Notes under the pieces: model-generated
Seen by the model: the letters and a program-made list of their open reading frames with translations, nothing else
The model's database searches: none
What the model was told of the DNA's origin: nothing
Assembly (NCBI RefSeq): GCF_000425945.1
Contig: NZ_AUEK01000007.1
Span: 186,001 to 250,000 of the forward strand
Origin: Candidatus Solirubrobacter pratensis
GTDB lineage: Bacteria; Actinomycetota; Thermoleophilia; Solirubrobacterales; Solirubrobacteraceae
Length of the DNA: 64,000 nucleotides
Direction: 5' to 3'
Shown here: positions 33,045 through 41,174 of the stretch, piece after piece
Layout of the letters: every line of letters begins with the position of its first letter
Position numbering within the stretch: position 1 is the first letter of the stretch
Program-made: the position numbers and the translations under genes

Positions 33045-34552
33045 CAGGAGACCTCACCGGCCTGCGCGACGACGCCGCCCGCCTCCGGGTCGAGCGCGTC
33101 GGAGTTCCACAGCGCGAGCCGGGCGAGCTTGGCACCGAGGCGGCAGAGGGCGTCGTGGTAGGCCGAGGAGAGGTGGTCGCCGGAGTACTCGTGCCCGAAC
33201 TCGTGGATGATGAGCCGGAGTACCTTCTCGGAGAGCCGGTCCTGATCGAACCATGCCTTGCCGAGGCGGGCGACGTTGTACTCGAAGTGGTGGCCGAACT
33301 TGCCGTAGATGGCGCTGGCGGGCACGCCGAAGTCGTTGATGAGCGTCACGCGCACCTTGACGCCCATGAGTTCCCTGCCCAGCGTCTCGGTCAGATCGAT
33401 GATCGCCTGCATACCCGGCGTGATCTCGCCCGTGTACGCCCTGCGGACGGGGGCGTTCGGGTCGTCGGAGTACGGCTTGGGGGAGGGGGTGACCTTCCCG
33501 GCCGGGAGCGTCGAGCCGGTCGCGCGGATGTTCTCCCACGCCTCGCGCGAGAACGAGCGCCCGGGGATCACCGTGTACCCCTTGCTGACGGCGAGCTTGG
33601 TGCCCTCGGGGTCGGACGGGTCGTTGATGACCCGCTTCTCCCCGAAGCGCTTGGTCAGGACGGTGTCCACGGCCTCGGGCGTGATGTCCTTGTGCGCCAG
33701 CGCGTCGTTGACCCAGGCGGCGGACGCCTGCTCTTCGTCCAGTTGGCGCGCCACGGCGTTGAGCACGTGCGTCCGCAGTTCCTTCAGGTAGGCCGGGGTG
33801 ACGTTGTCGCGGTCGGTGTTGAGCGGGACCTTCTGCATGACGTTCGCGTGCACGGGGAGGTCGGTCTCCACGACCGGCACGCCCATCTCGTAAATCCAGC
33901 CCGACTCGCCCGACGCCGTGGGGTAGATGCCCACGACCGTCTTGCGGCGGGTCGGCCGGAGCACGCCCTCGGCGTCAGCGATGAGGGTGGGCAGGGTCGG
34001 GTCGATGGCCCGGGGACAGACGTCGGGGTGGCCCACGACCTCGGCGTTGAACGTCGTCACCACGCCGGGCGGCGGGATGAGCCGGTTCACGTGCTCGCAC
34101 GTGCGCGCGAAGTCGGCGCGGTTCATGCGGATGACGGCCTCGAAGAGCGTGCCGACTTCGCGCCTGCCCCGGCGCGCGATCCGCTGGCCATCGCGGAACT
34201 CGACGGTGCCGGTGGTCGTGCTGATCGTCGCCGTGTCGCAGAGCGCGAGGACCAGCTTCTCCCCGAGGTTGAAGCGCCCGCGCTGCTCCGCGTTGCCCTT
34301 CTTGGCGGACTCCGCGAAGAGCGTGTACGCGTGCGAGAGATCGCGGAAGCCATCCGGGGAGTCGTCCTCCACGGTGAGGCGGCAACGCCCACGCCGTCCT
34401 TCGACCGGGGCGAGCGTGACCGTGACGCGCGTGACGTTCTCGTCCCACGCGTTGGAGATCAACTCGTAGATCGCGAACTCGCGACCACGTGATTCGAGCA
34501 ACTTCGCGAGGCCGTTCGCGTCCACGGCGAACATCGGCTGAGCGGGGGTCAT
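33044..34552 (-). CDS. GHKL-type ATPase with C-terminal zincin motif (rIIA-like?)
   Basis: A 502-residue protein. Residues 25-110 carry GHKL (Hsp90/histidine kinase/MutL) ATP-site features: N-box ELISNAWDEN, VEDDSPDGF in place of DxGxG, and RGRFNLGEKLVLAL as the lid. The middle part is mixed alpha/beta. Residues 447-462 hold a metalloprotease motif, HEFGHEYSGDH (His450, Glu451, His454, His460). Phage rIIA proteins share the ATPase domain, but a zincin end is not a standard part of them. TATACT lies seven bases before the ATG at 34552, so the message should be leaderless. It heads the leftward operon. Confidence 0.72.
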   Translation of the reverse strand: MTPAQPMFAVDANGLAKLLESRGREFAIYELISNAWDENVTRVTVTLAPVEGRRGRCRLTVEDDSPDGFRDLSHAYTLFAESAKKGNAEQRGRFNLGEKLVLALCDTATISTTTGTVEFRDGQRIARRGRREVGTLFEAVIRMNRADFARTCEHVNRLIPPPGVVTTFNAEVVGHPDVCPRAIDPTLPTLIADAEGVLRPTRRKTVVGIYPTASGESGWIYEMGVPVVETDLPVHANVMQKVPLNTDRDNVTPAYLKELRTHVLNAVARQLDEEQASAAWVNDALAHKDITPEAVDTVLTKRFGEKRVINDPSDPEGTKLAVSKGYTVIPGRSFSREAWENIRATGSTLPAGKVTPSPKPYSDDPNAPVRRAYTGEITPGMQAIIDLTETLGRELMGVKVRVTLINDFGVPASAIYGKFGHHFEYNVARLGKAWFDQDRLSEKVLRLIIHEFGHEYSGDHLSSAYHDALCRLGAKLARLALWNSDALDPEAGGVVAQAGEVS

Positions 34553-34559
34553 ATTCCCT

Positions 34560-34588
34560 AGTATACCAGGTACAGAGCCAAATGTGAA
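34560..34588 (-). promoter_or_regulatory. Leftward promoter for the GHKL operon
   Basis: On the minus strand TTCACA (34583-34588), 17 bases, TATACT (34560-34565), then seven bases to the ATG at 34552. This is close to the sigma-A consensus and predicts a leaderless mRNA. Confidence 0.75.
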
Positions 34589-34637
34589 ACGTCTATCAAT
34601 CCCGAGACAACTCCCAGGCACCTCTCAGGCACCTCGC

Positions 34638-34656
34638 GAGGCACAAAAAGTGCCTC
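34638..34656. repeat. Operator-like inverted repeat in divergent control region
   Basis: GAGGCAC-aaaaa-GTGCCTC is a perfect 7-base palindrome with a five-A spacer, eight bases upstream of the rightward -35. Two CAGGCACCTC copies precede it (from about 34616). The layout suggests a repressor site between the divergent promoters. Confidence 0.55.
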
Positions 34657-34663
34657 CAAGGGG

Positions 34664-34692
34664 TTGACGATTCACATGCACGTGGATAATGT
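34664..34692 (+). promoter_or_regulatory. Strong rightward promoter
   Basis: TTGACG (34664-34669), 17 bases, TAATGT (34687-34692). It drives the gene at 34740 with a leader of about 40 bases and an AGGAGGA ribosome binding site. Confidence 0.8.
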
Positions 34693-34739
34693 TGTCCTCA
34701 CACCGCAGGCACCCCCGCTCAATCAGGAGGAAGCACTAC

Positions 34740-35213
34740 ATGCCCGAGGCCGCACCCACCCCCAGCATCGTGGAGTCCATCTTCAGCGGCGCGATCGCGG
34801 AGATCGACGCCAAGATGGAGGAGCGCCGCCCGGCGTACGAGGAGTTCCTGGAGCTTCAGGACGCGAAGTCGCGTCTCACCGGCACCAGCGCCCGCCCGCG
34901 TGCGGCGGCCCGCACGAGCACCGCCACCTCGGGCACCACCCGCTCCACCGGCACCCGCCGTCGCGCGCCGGGACAGCCCGACCGCAAGGGGCAGTTCCTC
35001 GCCGTCCTCGCGGAGCGGGGCTCCGCGACCATCCCGGAGATCGCCAAGGCGATCGATGACGACGTGTCCCCGAACTACCTCTACCGCGTCCGCGACACGT
35101 CCCTGAAGGACGGCCTCATCGAGCCGGACGGCAACGGCTTCAAGATCACCGCCAAGGGCCGGTCCGAGCACGAGAACCCGGGCTCGGCGGGCGAGGAGCA
35201 GGCCGCCGCCTAG
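34740..35213 (+). CDS. Winged-helix protein with disordered Thr/Arg-rich linker
   Basis: A 157-residue protein. Residues 1-45 are helical. Residues 46-80 form a basic Ser/Thr/Arg linker (TSTATSGTTRSTGTRRRAPG), and residues 82-140 look like a winged helix (FLAVLAERGSATIPEIAKAI, LYRVRDTSLKDGLIEPDG). AGGAGGA lies before the ATG and a strong promoter and divergent operator lie upstream. A terminator follows directly, so it is a single-gene transcript. A nucleoid-associated or repressor role is plausible but unproven. Confidence 0.7.
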   Translation: MPEAAPTPSIVESIFSGAIAEIDAKMEERRPAYEEFLELQDAKSRLTGTSARPRAAARTSTATSGTTRSTGTRRRAPGQPDRKGQFLAVLAERGSATIPEIAKAIDDDVSPNYLYRVRDTSLKDGLIEPDGNGFKITAKGRSEHENPGSAGEEQAAA

Positions 35214-35240
35214 CTCCCCGGCGTCAACCAAGCAAGACAG

Positions 35241-35274
35241 AAAGGCCCGTGCGATGCGCGGGCCTTTTCTTTTG
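35241..35274 (+). terminator. Rho-independent terminator
   Basis: AAAGGCCCG-tgcgatgcg-CGGGCCTTTT followed by CTTTT; a stem of six or more G/C pairs with a T-rich tail, directly after the winged-helix gene. Confidence 0.88.
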
Positions 35275-35328
35275 TCCGCGCGAGAACATTTGGATAGGAG
35301 TCTCGCACCCCGCTGCTACGATCGTCTC

Positions 35329-35720
35329 GGCGGTAGGAGCAACACCCGCACGAAGGGTGGGAGCGAGAGCTACCTGCCGGGCTTCGTCCGAGGTCTACCC
35401 TCAACTAAATAGCGACGCTGACCAGGCGGACCGTCCCCCGAGCGGGGTTAGTTCGACGGTATCGCGGCCCATGAGGCACGGGCCGCCCGCGTGAGTGCTG
35501 GATAGCTCCTGACCGTAACGGTGGGCGGCGGGGTAGCAGCGCGAAGAGACCCTCCCAGGCTACTCGCGTATGCACCCCGCCGTCTTGCTGCCCTGACGTA
35601 TGTTGAGCGCGCCGGTCGCTTCCTCCGGAACAGGTCCAACGACCGTCCGCGAACAGACAGCCAGGCCCCCTGCCGTGGGAACGGGGCAGGGGGTCGCGTC
35701 AGGGCCGCGTCGAGCTATTG
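35329..35720 (+). ncRNA. Candidate structured non-coding RNA or long structured leader
   Basis: No credible ORF fills 35275-35823. TACGAT (35317-35322) matches the -10 form used by many genes of the element and predicts a transcript start near 35329, where the first stem begins. Stems: GGTAG/CTACC (35332-35336 with 35370-35374) enclosing CACCC/GGGTG (35343-35347, 35355-35359); GCGGCCC/GGGCCGC (35464-35470, 35480-35486); CGGCGGGGT/ACCCCGCCG (35526-35534, 35574-35582) enclosing a six-pair stem; CCCCCTGCC/GGCAGGGGG (35666-35674, 35685-35693). It matches no RNA family I can name. It could also act as the leader of the 35824 gene. Confidence 0.5.
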
Positions 35721-35823
35721 GGAGACACCGGAGCGGGGATGTGGTACAACGCTGAAGGTCAGCAGGGGACGGCTGGCGAATGGATTATCAGCGGAACCCC
35801 CGCACAGGGGAGACTGGAGGCAC

Positions 35824-36030
35824 ATGCCCCCGCTCAACATGCAGTGGCAGCAGAACGAGTACGGCTACCACTGCGACTTCCGGGTCATCGCGCGACCGGA
35901 TGGCAAGTTCATCGTGCACGATCTGGCTGGCGCCGGAACCGACCAGACGTTCAACTCCGAGTCCGAGGTGATGGCCGCCCTCACCGACTCCATCCAGCAG
36001 GGCACCAAGCGGGTCTCATCCGCGTCGTGA
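35824..36030 (+). CDS. Small unknown element protein
   Basis: A 68-residue beta-rich protein (YGYHCDFRVIARPDGKFIVHDL) with no known motif. The ATG at 35824 follows GGGGAGACTGGAGG. It is transcribed either from the structured region upstream or from a promoter near 35740. Confidence 0.6.
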   Translation: MPPLNMQWQQNEYGYHCDFRVIARPDGKFIVHDLAGAGTDQTFNSESEVMAALTDSIQQGTKRVSSAS

Positions 36031-36056
36031 GGCTCGTGCCCTGACAGGGGGCGCAT

Positions 36057-36081
36057 GGGCCGGGCTTGTCCCGCCCGGTCC
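36057..36081 (+). terminator. Terminator-like hairpin
   Basis: GGGCCGGGC-ttgtccc-GCCCGGTCC with one G-T pair, 27 bases after the stop at 36030. No long T-run follows, so it is a weak call. Confidence 0.4.
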
Positions 36082-36140
36082 ATCGCTGCCCTCCTTCCCT
36101 GAAACCCCATTGTTCATGCCTAGTCGGTGCCCCAGCCCGC

Positions 36141-36974
36141 ATGACGTACGGCCCCCATATCGCCATGACACGAGAAGACACACGCCGCATCGCTCATCTC
36201 TACGTCGAGCAACGCATGTCCGTGAACGAGGTCGCCGCAGAGCTTGGCCTCGCGCGGAAGACCGTACGTGACCACCTGCTGGAAGCCGGGATCCTCCGGA
36301 AAGGAGGGCACCCGCCGAAGTTCTCGGACCCCGAGTTGCGGGCCGAGTTGCTCCGTCTCTTTGATGACCAGAACTGGCCGCTGCACCGTCTCTGCCAGAA
36401 GTTCGGCTGCCACATCTCCACCGTGCGACGCACGCTCAGGGAGGAAGGCTTCGAAGACTTGCGGCGGCACAAGGGCGGGACGAAGGCACTCTTCACCGAG
36501 GTCGAAGCGCGCGACATGGCCGACCTCTACAACCAGGGGAAGAACACCCGCGAAATCGCTGGGATGTACTACTGCTCTCCGAGCACGGTGCGCCTGTATC
36601 TCGCGAAAGTCGGCGTCGAGCTACGGCACGGCAAGGAGGCGGCTCCACGCCAGCCGACCTTCCTCGGCAAGGTGACCGAAGAGGAGCGAGAGAAGTACGA
36701 GTGGCTCTACGTTGTGAAGAGGAAGACGCTGAACGAAATGGCTGAGTACCTCGGCGTCACGCGCAGCACGGTGGCGCGTCGTCTCCGGATGCTCCGCATC
36801 CCGCTGCGCGACCGCAGCGAGGTCAACCGGCTGGCGTCCGAGCGGATGACCCCGGAGCAGCGTTCCGAGCGCTCACGGCAGGGATGGGCGCAGATGGAGC
36901 CTGAGGCGGCTGAGGCGCGCCGTCAGGCGACGATCGAGCAACTGAAGCGAGGGCGCGAGCCCATCGCGGCATAG
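36141..36974 (+). CDS. Protein with four tandem helix-turn-helix domains
   Basis: A 277-residue protein built from four consecutive HTH units, each of the resolvase/Hin or sigma-4 type: residues 10-54 (MSVNEVAAELGLARKTVRDH), 62-105 (WPLHRLCQKFGCHISTVRRT), 118-161 (KNTREIAGMYYCSPSTVRLY) and 177-222 (KTLNEMAEYLGVTRSTVARR). The tail is charged. It has no catalytic domain. It could bind an extended DNA site or several sites at once. A two-unit relative lies at 43358. An ATG at 36165 is an alternative start. Confidence 0.72.
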   Translation: MTYGPHIAMTREDTRRIAHLYVEQRMSVNEVAAELGLARKTVRDHLLEAGILRKGGHPPKFSDPELRAELLRLFDDQNWPLHRLCQKFGCHISTVRRTLREEGFEDLRRHKGGTKALFTEVEARDMADLYNQGKNTREIAGMYYCSPSTVRLYLAKVGVELRHGKEAAPRQPTFLGKVTEEEREKYEWLYVVKRKTLNEMAEYLGVTRSTVARRLRMLRIPLRDRSEVNRLASERMTPEQRSERSRQGWAQMEPEAAEARRQATIEQLKRGREPIAA

Positions 36975-36984
36975 GAGGTAGGCC

Positions 36985-37236
36985 ATGGAGCACCCTAGGC
37001 ACGACGGCGGCGACGAGAGGGACCCGGCCGTGCGCTCCCCGGCACACATGGCCGCCGTGCTGGAGCAGATCCAGGCGTTCTGGATCAACCATCCGACGTT
37101 GCGGCTGACGCAGGTGATCGCGCTCGCGGCCGGTCACACGAACCCGTCCTACGCCAGTGACCCGTACTACTGCCGCGACGTGCAGCTACTCGACGGCTTC
37201 CGTGGATTCGAGCGCCGGGTGCGAGGGCTGCTCTAG
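36985..37236 (+). CDS. Small unknown element protein
   Basis: An 83-residue helical protein (IQAFWINHPTLRLTQVIALA, YASDPYYCRDVQLLDGF). The FWxxHPxLRL...DPYY arrangement recalls small proteins common in phage genomes, whose role is unknown. GGAGG lies before the ATG. The stop overlaps the convergent 815-residue gene by four bases. Confidence 0.65.
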   Translation: MEHPRHDGGDERDPAVRSPAHMAAVLEQIQAFWINHPTLRLTQVIALAAGHTNPSYASDPYYCRDVQLLDGFRGFERRVRGLL

Positions 37237-39680
37237 AAGGCTCGCGCGCCGTCCGCCCACCCGTGCCGGTGCGACGGGATCGTGCGACCCCAGTGCTCGG
37301 GGAGGGTTAGGTCGCCGGGATCATCGGGGCTCGGGGGCTTCGGGGGAACGTGATCCGGCGCGACTGGGATTCGCTGCCGTAGCTCAGCGTCCCATCGGTA
37401 CTTCTGCTGGAGGATCCGCTGTATGTCTTGCTCAGAGTACCCGCGCTGCTGGAGCGCCGTGCGCGCGACTTCGACGTGGTGAGGAAGGGCTGTCCCCATG
37501 TTGATGCCGTGCATCAGAGTGTTGGTGTAGTCGTGCAGGCGCATGTTGTAGCCGTTCTGCATGACCTTCTGAACACCAGGGTCCGACTCCGTCAGGCGCT
37601 TGACTTCTGGGTCTGAGAAGTCGTACTTGTCCTCCGTCCACGCGTTGCCAAGCTCGCGACGCATGAGGTTGAAGGCCATCTCATCTAGATGCTCGGGCGG
37701 AGTGTTAGCGCCAGAGGCCAAGCCTCGTGCCTTCTCCAGGTAGGGGGCGAGCATCTTGTTGTAGTGGTGGTCCGAGATCGCGTTGCGCGTGTCCAGGCTG
37801 ATGAACTGCTCGGGCCAGTCACCCATGACCTTCGCGTCCTCGTACGGGACGTTCACGTTGCGACGGTGGTAGGCGCGGGGATCGTCCCACGCCATGCGCT
37901 CATCGCCGCCTTCATCGTGACCGGGTACAGCGCCGTGGTAGCGGTACAGGGCGTCCCGCAGCCGGTTAGTGTCGTCATCGGCGCCGTTGGTGCCCCAGCC
38001 GAGACCCATGCCCTTGATGCGGGCCATCTCGCGCTCGTACTCGGAGTTCTCGTTGATCTCGTTGTAGAGGCCGTCCCAGAGTTCCTGCCAGTTGACCTTG
38101 TCCGGGTCGATCAGGTTGGGCTCGGTGTCGCCGACGTCCTTGCCCATGCCGAGCGAATCAACGAAGTCCGCCGCTTCCTGGCTCTTGTTCTTGAGGTCTT
38201 CGTAGAGATGGTCAACGCGCTGATCCTCTGGGATCTCGTTCCACTCGCGGGCGTCGGCAATCTGCTGCTTATTGAGCGGGCCGATGATGTTCCTGATGCA
38301 CCAGGACTCGAACTGCTCAAGCGTCATGCCGCGCTCGAAGAGCTTGCGGATCTTCGTGTAGGTCGGCTCGTCGTTGTCCATCCATAGCTCGACCTGCTCG
38401 GTGTCCCACGAGTAGTTATCGCTGGCCACGGCCCAGAGCTTAGACCCCTTCGTCCAGTCCTCGGGAAAGGTATCGTCGGGCTTCTCGGACCACATGTCAG
38501 GGACGGTGTTCGGCACGCCCTCGCCGGGGCGCTGCATGTGCCAGCAGCGCCGCTGGGAGCACTCCCAGGCGCCATCGGGGTACAGGCGCCCGAGGGAGGA
38601 ACCGTCTCGCCAGTGCATCTCCGAGCCGCACTGCGGGCAGTCGATGCCCTTCGGCATGATCTCCTTGAGCGCCTGCTCGGTGTCCGGCCAGCGGTGGCGG
38701 CAGCCCGCGCACTGGTAGTAGCGCGGGCCGGGTCCCCAGTTGTCGTGCTGATACTGGATGTCGCCGCCGCAGTACGGGCAGGGAATGAGGCCGTGCGCGG
38801 CTAGTTTGCCCTCCTTATTCCAGTCCTCGGGGAAGGTGAGGTCGCCGGGCGTGGTGTCCTCCTGCGCGCGCTGATGCTGCTCAAGCTCATCCTGGGCCGA
38901 GAGCCCTTCGAGCCACGCGAGGATCTCCTGTCCCTGGGCCTCTAGCCCTGGCCCCTGCTGCTGCCAGTACTCCATCTTGGGATCAGCGTTGGCCGTCCCG
39001 TCTGGGCCGAGGCGGTAGTCCGGCACTAGCCCGGATGCCTGGGCCTTCTCATAGCCGCGCATGTAGTCGGGGTCGTTGCGGCCGAGGGCGCGGGCGAAGT
39101 GCATACCGAGCTTCTGCGCGGCCTGGAGGTAGCTCGTGTCGTTGGTGAACCATCGCCGGTACCAGCCGTAGCCCTCCAGCCAGCCGAGCCAGTAGCCGAT
39201 GTGGCTCTTCGTCACCCGAGGCAGCCGCTCGCTGGCAGACACGCGCACAGGATACTCCTCCCACCCGGCGGACTTCGAGAACGTGTTCTTCCACGAGACC
39301 GGGGCCTGGCCGAAGCTCCCCTGGGGGAGGGCGCCGTCCCGGTCAACGTCGAGCCACGGGAAGCGATTGAAGAAACCTTCGTTGGCAATGTTGCTCACGT
39401 GTAGCTGCTTGCCCGTGCGCTCGGCATATTGCTTCAGTGCCTCCACGAGCTTCGTGCCCTCTCCGGTGCCCTCGGGCTCCGCGATCACGGAATCGAGGGT
39501 CACGGAGTTCACATCCTCGTGGAGGGCCACTTCGACCGATGCCCGGGGCGTCCGGATTGTCGACAACGGACCCTGCTGGCTCAGCCGCCCGCCGAGGGTA
39601 CGGGCAAGGAACTTGAGCGCGGCCCCGTTGTCCGCGTAGCCGTCGCCGTGCCCCTGCTCGTCCTGCCATTCAAGTGCCAT
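37233..39680 (-). CDS. Large multidomain protein: GNAT-like region, zinc ribbons, PEDW repeats
   Basis: An 815-residue protein, the largest of the element in the window. Residues 55-110 resemble a GNAT acetyltransferase core (LDSVIAEPEGTGEGTKLVEAL then a beta strand and NEGFFNRFPWLD). Two zinc ribbons follow: CPYC/CAGC (301-327) and CPQC/CSQRRC (348-379). The octapeptide DLTFPEDW recurs as DDTFPEDW (402-409) and DLTLPEHW (790-797). The rest is helical and acidic. The function is unknown; size and position would fit a virion or DNA-ejected protein. The start has no good Shine-Dalgarno sequence. Confidence 0.7.
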   Translation of the reverse strand: MALEWQDEQGHGDGYADNGAALKFLARTLGGRLSQQGPLSTIRTPRASVEVALHEDVNSVTLDSVIAEPEGTGEGTKLVEALKQYAERTGKQLHVSNIANEGFFNRFPWLDVDRDGALPQGSFGQAPVSWKNTFSKSAGWEEYPVRVSASERLPRVTKSHIGYWLGWLEGYGWYRRWFTNDTSYLQAAQKLGMHFARALGRNDPDYMRGYEKAQASGLVPDYRLGPDGTANADPKMEYWQQQGPGLEAQGQEILAWLEGLSAQDELEQHQRAQEDTTPGDLTFPEDWNKEGKLAAHGLIPCPYCGGDIQYQHDNWGPGPRYYQCAGCRHRWPDTEQALKEIMPKGIDCPQCGSEMHWRDGSSLGRLYPDGAWECSQRRCWHMQRPGEGVPNTVPDMWSEKPDDTFPEDWTKGSKLWAVASDNYSWDTEQVELWMDNDEPTYTKIRKLFERGMTLEQFESWCIRNIIGPLNKQQIADAREWNEIPEDQRVDHLYEDLKNKSQEAADFVDSLGMGKDVGDTEPNLIDPDKVNWQELWDGLYNEINENSEYEREMARIKGMGLGWGTNGADDDTNRLRDALYRYHGAVPGHDEGGDERMAWDDPRAYHRRNVNVPYEDAKVMGDWPEQFISLDTRNAISDHHYNKMLAPYLEKARGLASGANTPPEHLDEMAFNLMRRELGNAWTEDKYDFSDPEVKRLTESDPGVQKVMQNGYNMRLHDYTNTLMHGINMGTALPHHVEVARTALQQRGYSEQDIQRILQQKYRWDAELRQRIPVAPDHVPPKPPSPDDPGDLTLPEHWGRTIPSHRHGWADGARAF

Positions 39681-39838
39681 CGCAAGTTACTGGCGCGTCC
39701 CCATGGGACAATGAGGGCAATCTGCGTTGTTGCCGGTGCGAATCCAGACGTGCAGGGGTACCCCGACTGGCAGGATCGCTGAAGACGGCCGCTGGCACAG
39801 ACAGCACCTCAGGTTAGCCATCACGCGCGCCGTCTAGG

Positions 39839-40111
39839 CTAGGCAAAGTCTTCTCCCATCATGAAGTCGAGCATCGTCTGGAAGACCGGCTCGCGGGGGA
39901 GGATCCCAAGCTCGCAGTACACGGGATCGTGGTACATGAAGGCACGCTCGTAAAGGGTCAGGATGTTGTTGTCCTTTACCCAGTCGAGGACCGGCACGTA
40001 TACGTCATGCCGGAGGTTGTTCCAGTGGATGCCGCCGTGGCCATCGATCGCGGACGGCTTCCACTGGCGCACGAGCGCGTAAAGCTCGACGGCAATGATC
40101 GCGTCGGTCAT
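39839..40111 (-). CDS. Small unknown element protein
   Basis: A 90-residue protein with no recognised motif (YVPVLDWVKDNNILTLYERAF). It lies two bases after the stop of the next gene upstream, in one leftward operon with the sigma factor gene. The gap 39681-39838 on its other side shows no gene. Confidence 0.65.
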   Translation of the reverse strand: MTDAIIAVELYALVRQWKPSAIDGHGGIHWNNLRHDVYVPVLDWVKDNNILTLYERAFMYHDPVYCELGILPREPVFQTMLDFMMGEDFA

Positions 40112-40113
40112 GG

Positions 40114-40497
40114 TTAGTCACGCAGTCCTGCGGCGGCCTCCATCACCTGAACGTAGAAGTCGTCCCAGGTAGACACATCCTTGCCGTCGTATAGCTCGGG
40201 GAGCGTCGGAAGCTGGTCGTCGGTGAAGCCTTCCTGGCGCAGGTAGTTACGCACGCCCATGCCGCCGCTCATGTGCCATGACCACTTGACCGTCTCGTCG
40301 CCAATGTCGACCGTCGCGGCAAACGGCTCCTCGTGGATGAAGTCGTGCCCGTAGCGCCGGTGACCTACTACCACGTCGGTGACCATGTCCGTGTCCCACC
40401 AGGACGCATTGCGAATGATCGCCACGGCGCGGTCGCGGTCTGCCTGCGACAGCTTCGCCCAGGCGATGTCGGGCCAGTTGTCGGGGAAGTTGCTCAT
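40114..40497 (-). CDS. Unknown element protein
   Basis: A 127-residue acidic protein (WPDIAWAKLSQADRDRAVAI) without known domain. AGGAGT lies nine bases before the ATG, inside the end of the sigma factor gene, so it is co-transcribed with the sigma gene. Confidence 0.66.
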   Translation of the reverse strand: MSNFPDNWPDIAWAKLSQADRDRAVAIIRNASWWDTDMVTDVVVGHRRYGHDFIHEEPFAATVDIGDETVKWSWHMSGGMGVRNYLRQEGFTDDQLPTLPELYDGKDVSTWDDFYVQVMEAAAGLRD

Positions 40498-40506
40498 GTT
40501 CTACTC

Positions 40507-41115
40507 CTATCGGTGGGTCGCGATGACCGGGCCATCGGGGCTGTAGTCCTGAAGGTCGGGGTGCTCGCGCAGACGCTTGAGCGCGTTGTGGATGAACTGG
40601 TAGGTCGCGGCCTCGCTGCGGCCGATGACCTCTCCGATGTCCTTGCGCGTCCACGTCTCGTTCTCGCAGAAGGCGAGCCACAGCGCGAGGCGAGCCTCAG
40701 GGGAGAGGTCGGCCATTGCCTCCGCGAGGATGCCCCGGAGGTACGGGTCGACAAGCTCGATCTCCTCAGCCGGGATCAGGCTGGCCAAAGTCTGTGCGTC
40801 GCTGGGAGCACTGAATCGCTTCACCTGTACATCGAGCGAGAGCACGTCGTAGCGATTGGGGTCACGACGAGTGCCCGTCTGGATCGAGCGGAGATAGTCT
40901 CGGATAGCACCGTACGCCCGGAAGTACACGAACGACGTGAACGCCGCGCCCGCCTCCGGGTCCCAGCGCGGGGCTGCCTCAAGCGCGCCGAGGACACCCA
41001 CCGACACAAGGTCTTCCGAGTCCGCGAGGTGATGCGATAGATGGAAGTTCTTGCTCACGATGGACCGCACCATCGGGAGCACGCTATCGATGTCTGCTTC
41101 TGTGTACGCGGGCAT
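40507..41115 (-). CDS. Phage-type sigma-70 family factor
   Basis: A 202-residue sigma factor. Region 2 is clear: HLADSEDLVSVGVLGALEAAPRWDP, then FTSFVYFRAYGAIRDYLRS. Region 4 is recognisable: MADLSPEARLALWLAF, TRKDIGEVIGRSEAATYQFIHNALKRLR. The layout is like FliA/WhiG-type factors with a reduced region 3. It would redirect host RNA polymerase to promoters of the element. GGAGGAAGTA precedes the ATG. The promoter TTGCGC-17-TACTGT upstream overlaps repeated sites (41128-41174), which suggests feedback control. Confidence 0.85.
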   Translation of the reverse strand: MPAYTEADIDSVLPMVRSIVSKNFHLSHHLADSEDLVSVGVLGALEAAPRWDPEAGAAFTSFVYFRAYGAIRDYLRSIQTGTRRDPNRYDVLSLDVQVKRFSAPSDAQTLASLIPAEEIELVDPYLRGILAEAMADLSPEARLALWLAFCENETWTRKDIGEVIGRSEAATYQFIHNALKRLREHPDLQDYSPDGPVIATHR

Positions 41116-41127
41116 TACTTCCTCCGG

Positions 41128-41174
41128 CTTAGAGTTGCGTCGCCGGAAACAGTAGGTTGCCCTTAGAGTTTGCG
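41128..41174. repeat. Repeated operator-like sites in the sigma gene promoter
   Basis: CTTAGAGTTGCG (41128-41139) and CTTAGAGTTTGCG (41162-41174) flank the sigma gene -10. A related TTTAGAGTTTTCGC is read on the minus strand at the 31046-31072 promoter. Such spaced copies are typical of a repressor or activator site. Confidence 0.5.

Noticed and set aside
39735..39790. tRNA-like GGTGCGAATCC in the gap after the 815-residue gene.
   Set aside because: No cloverleaf can be drawn around it on either strand.
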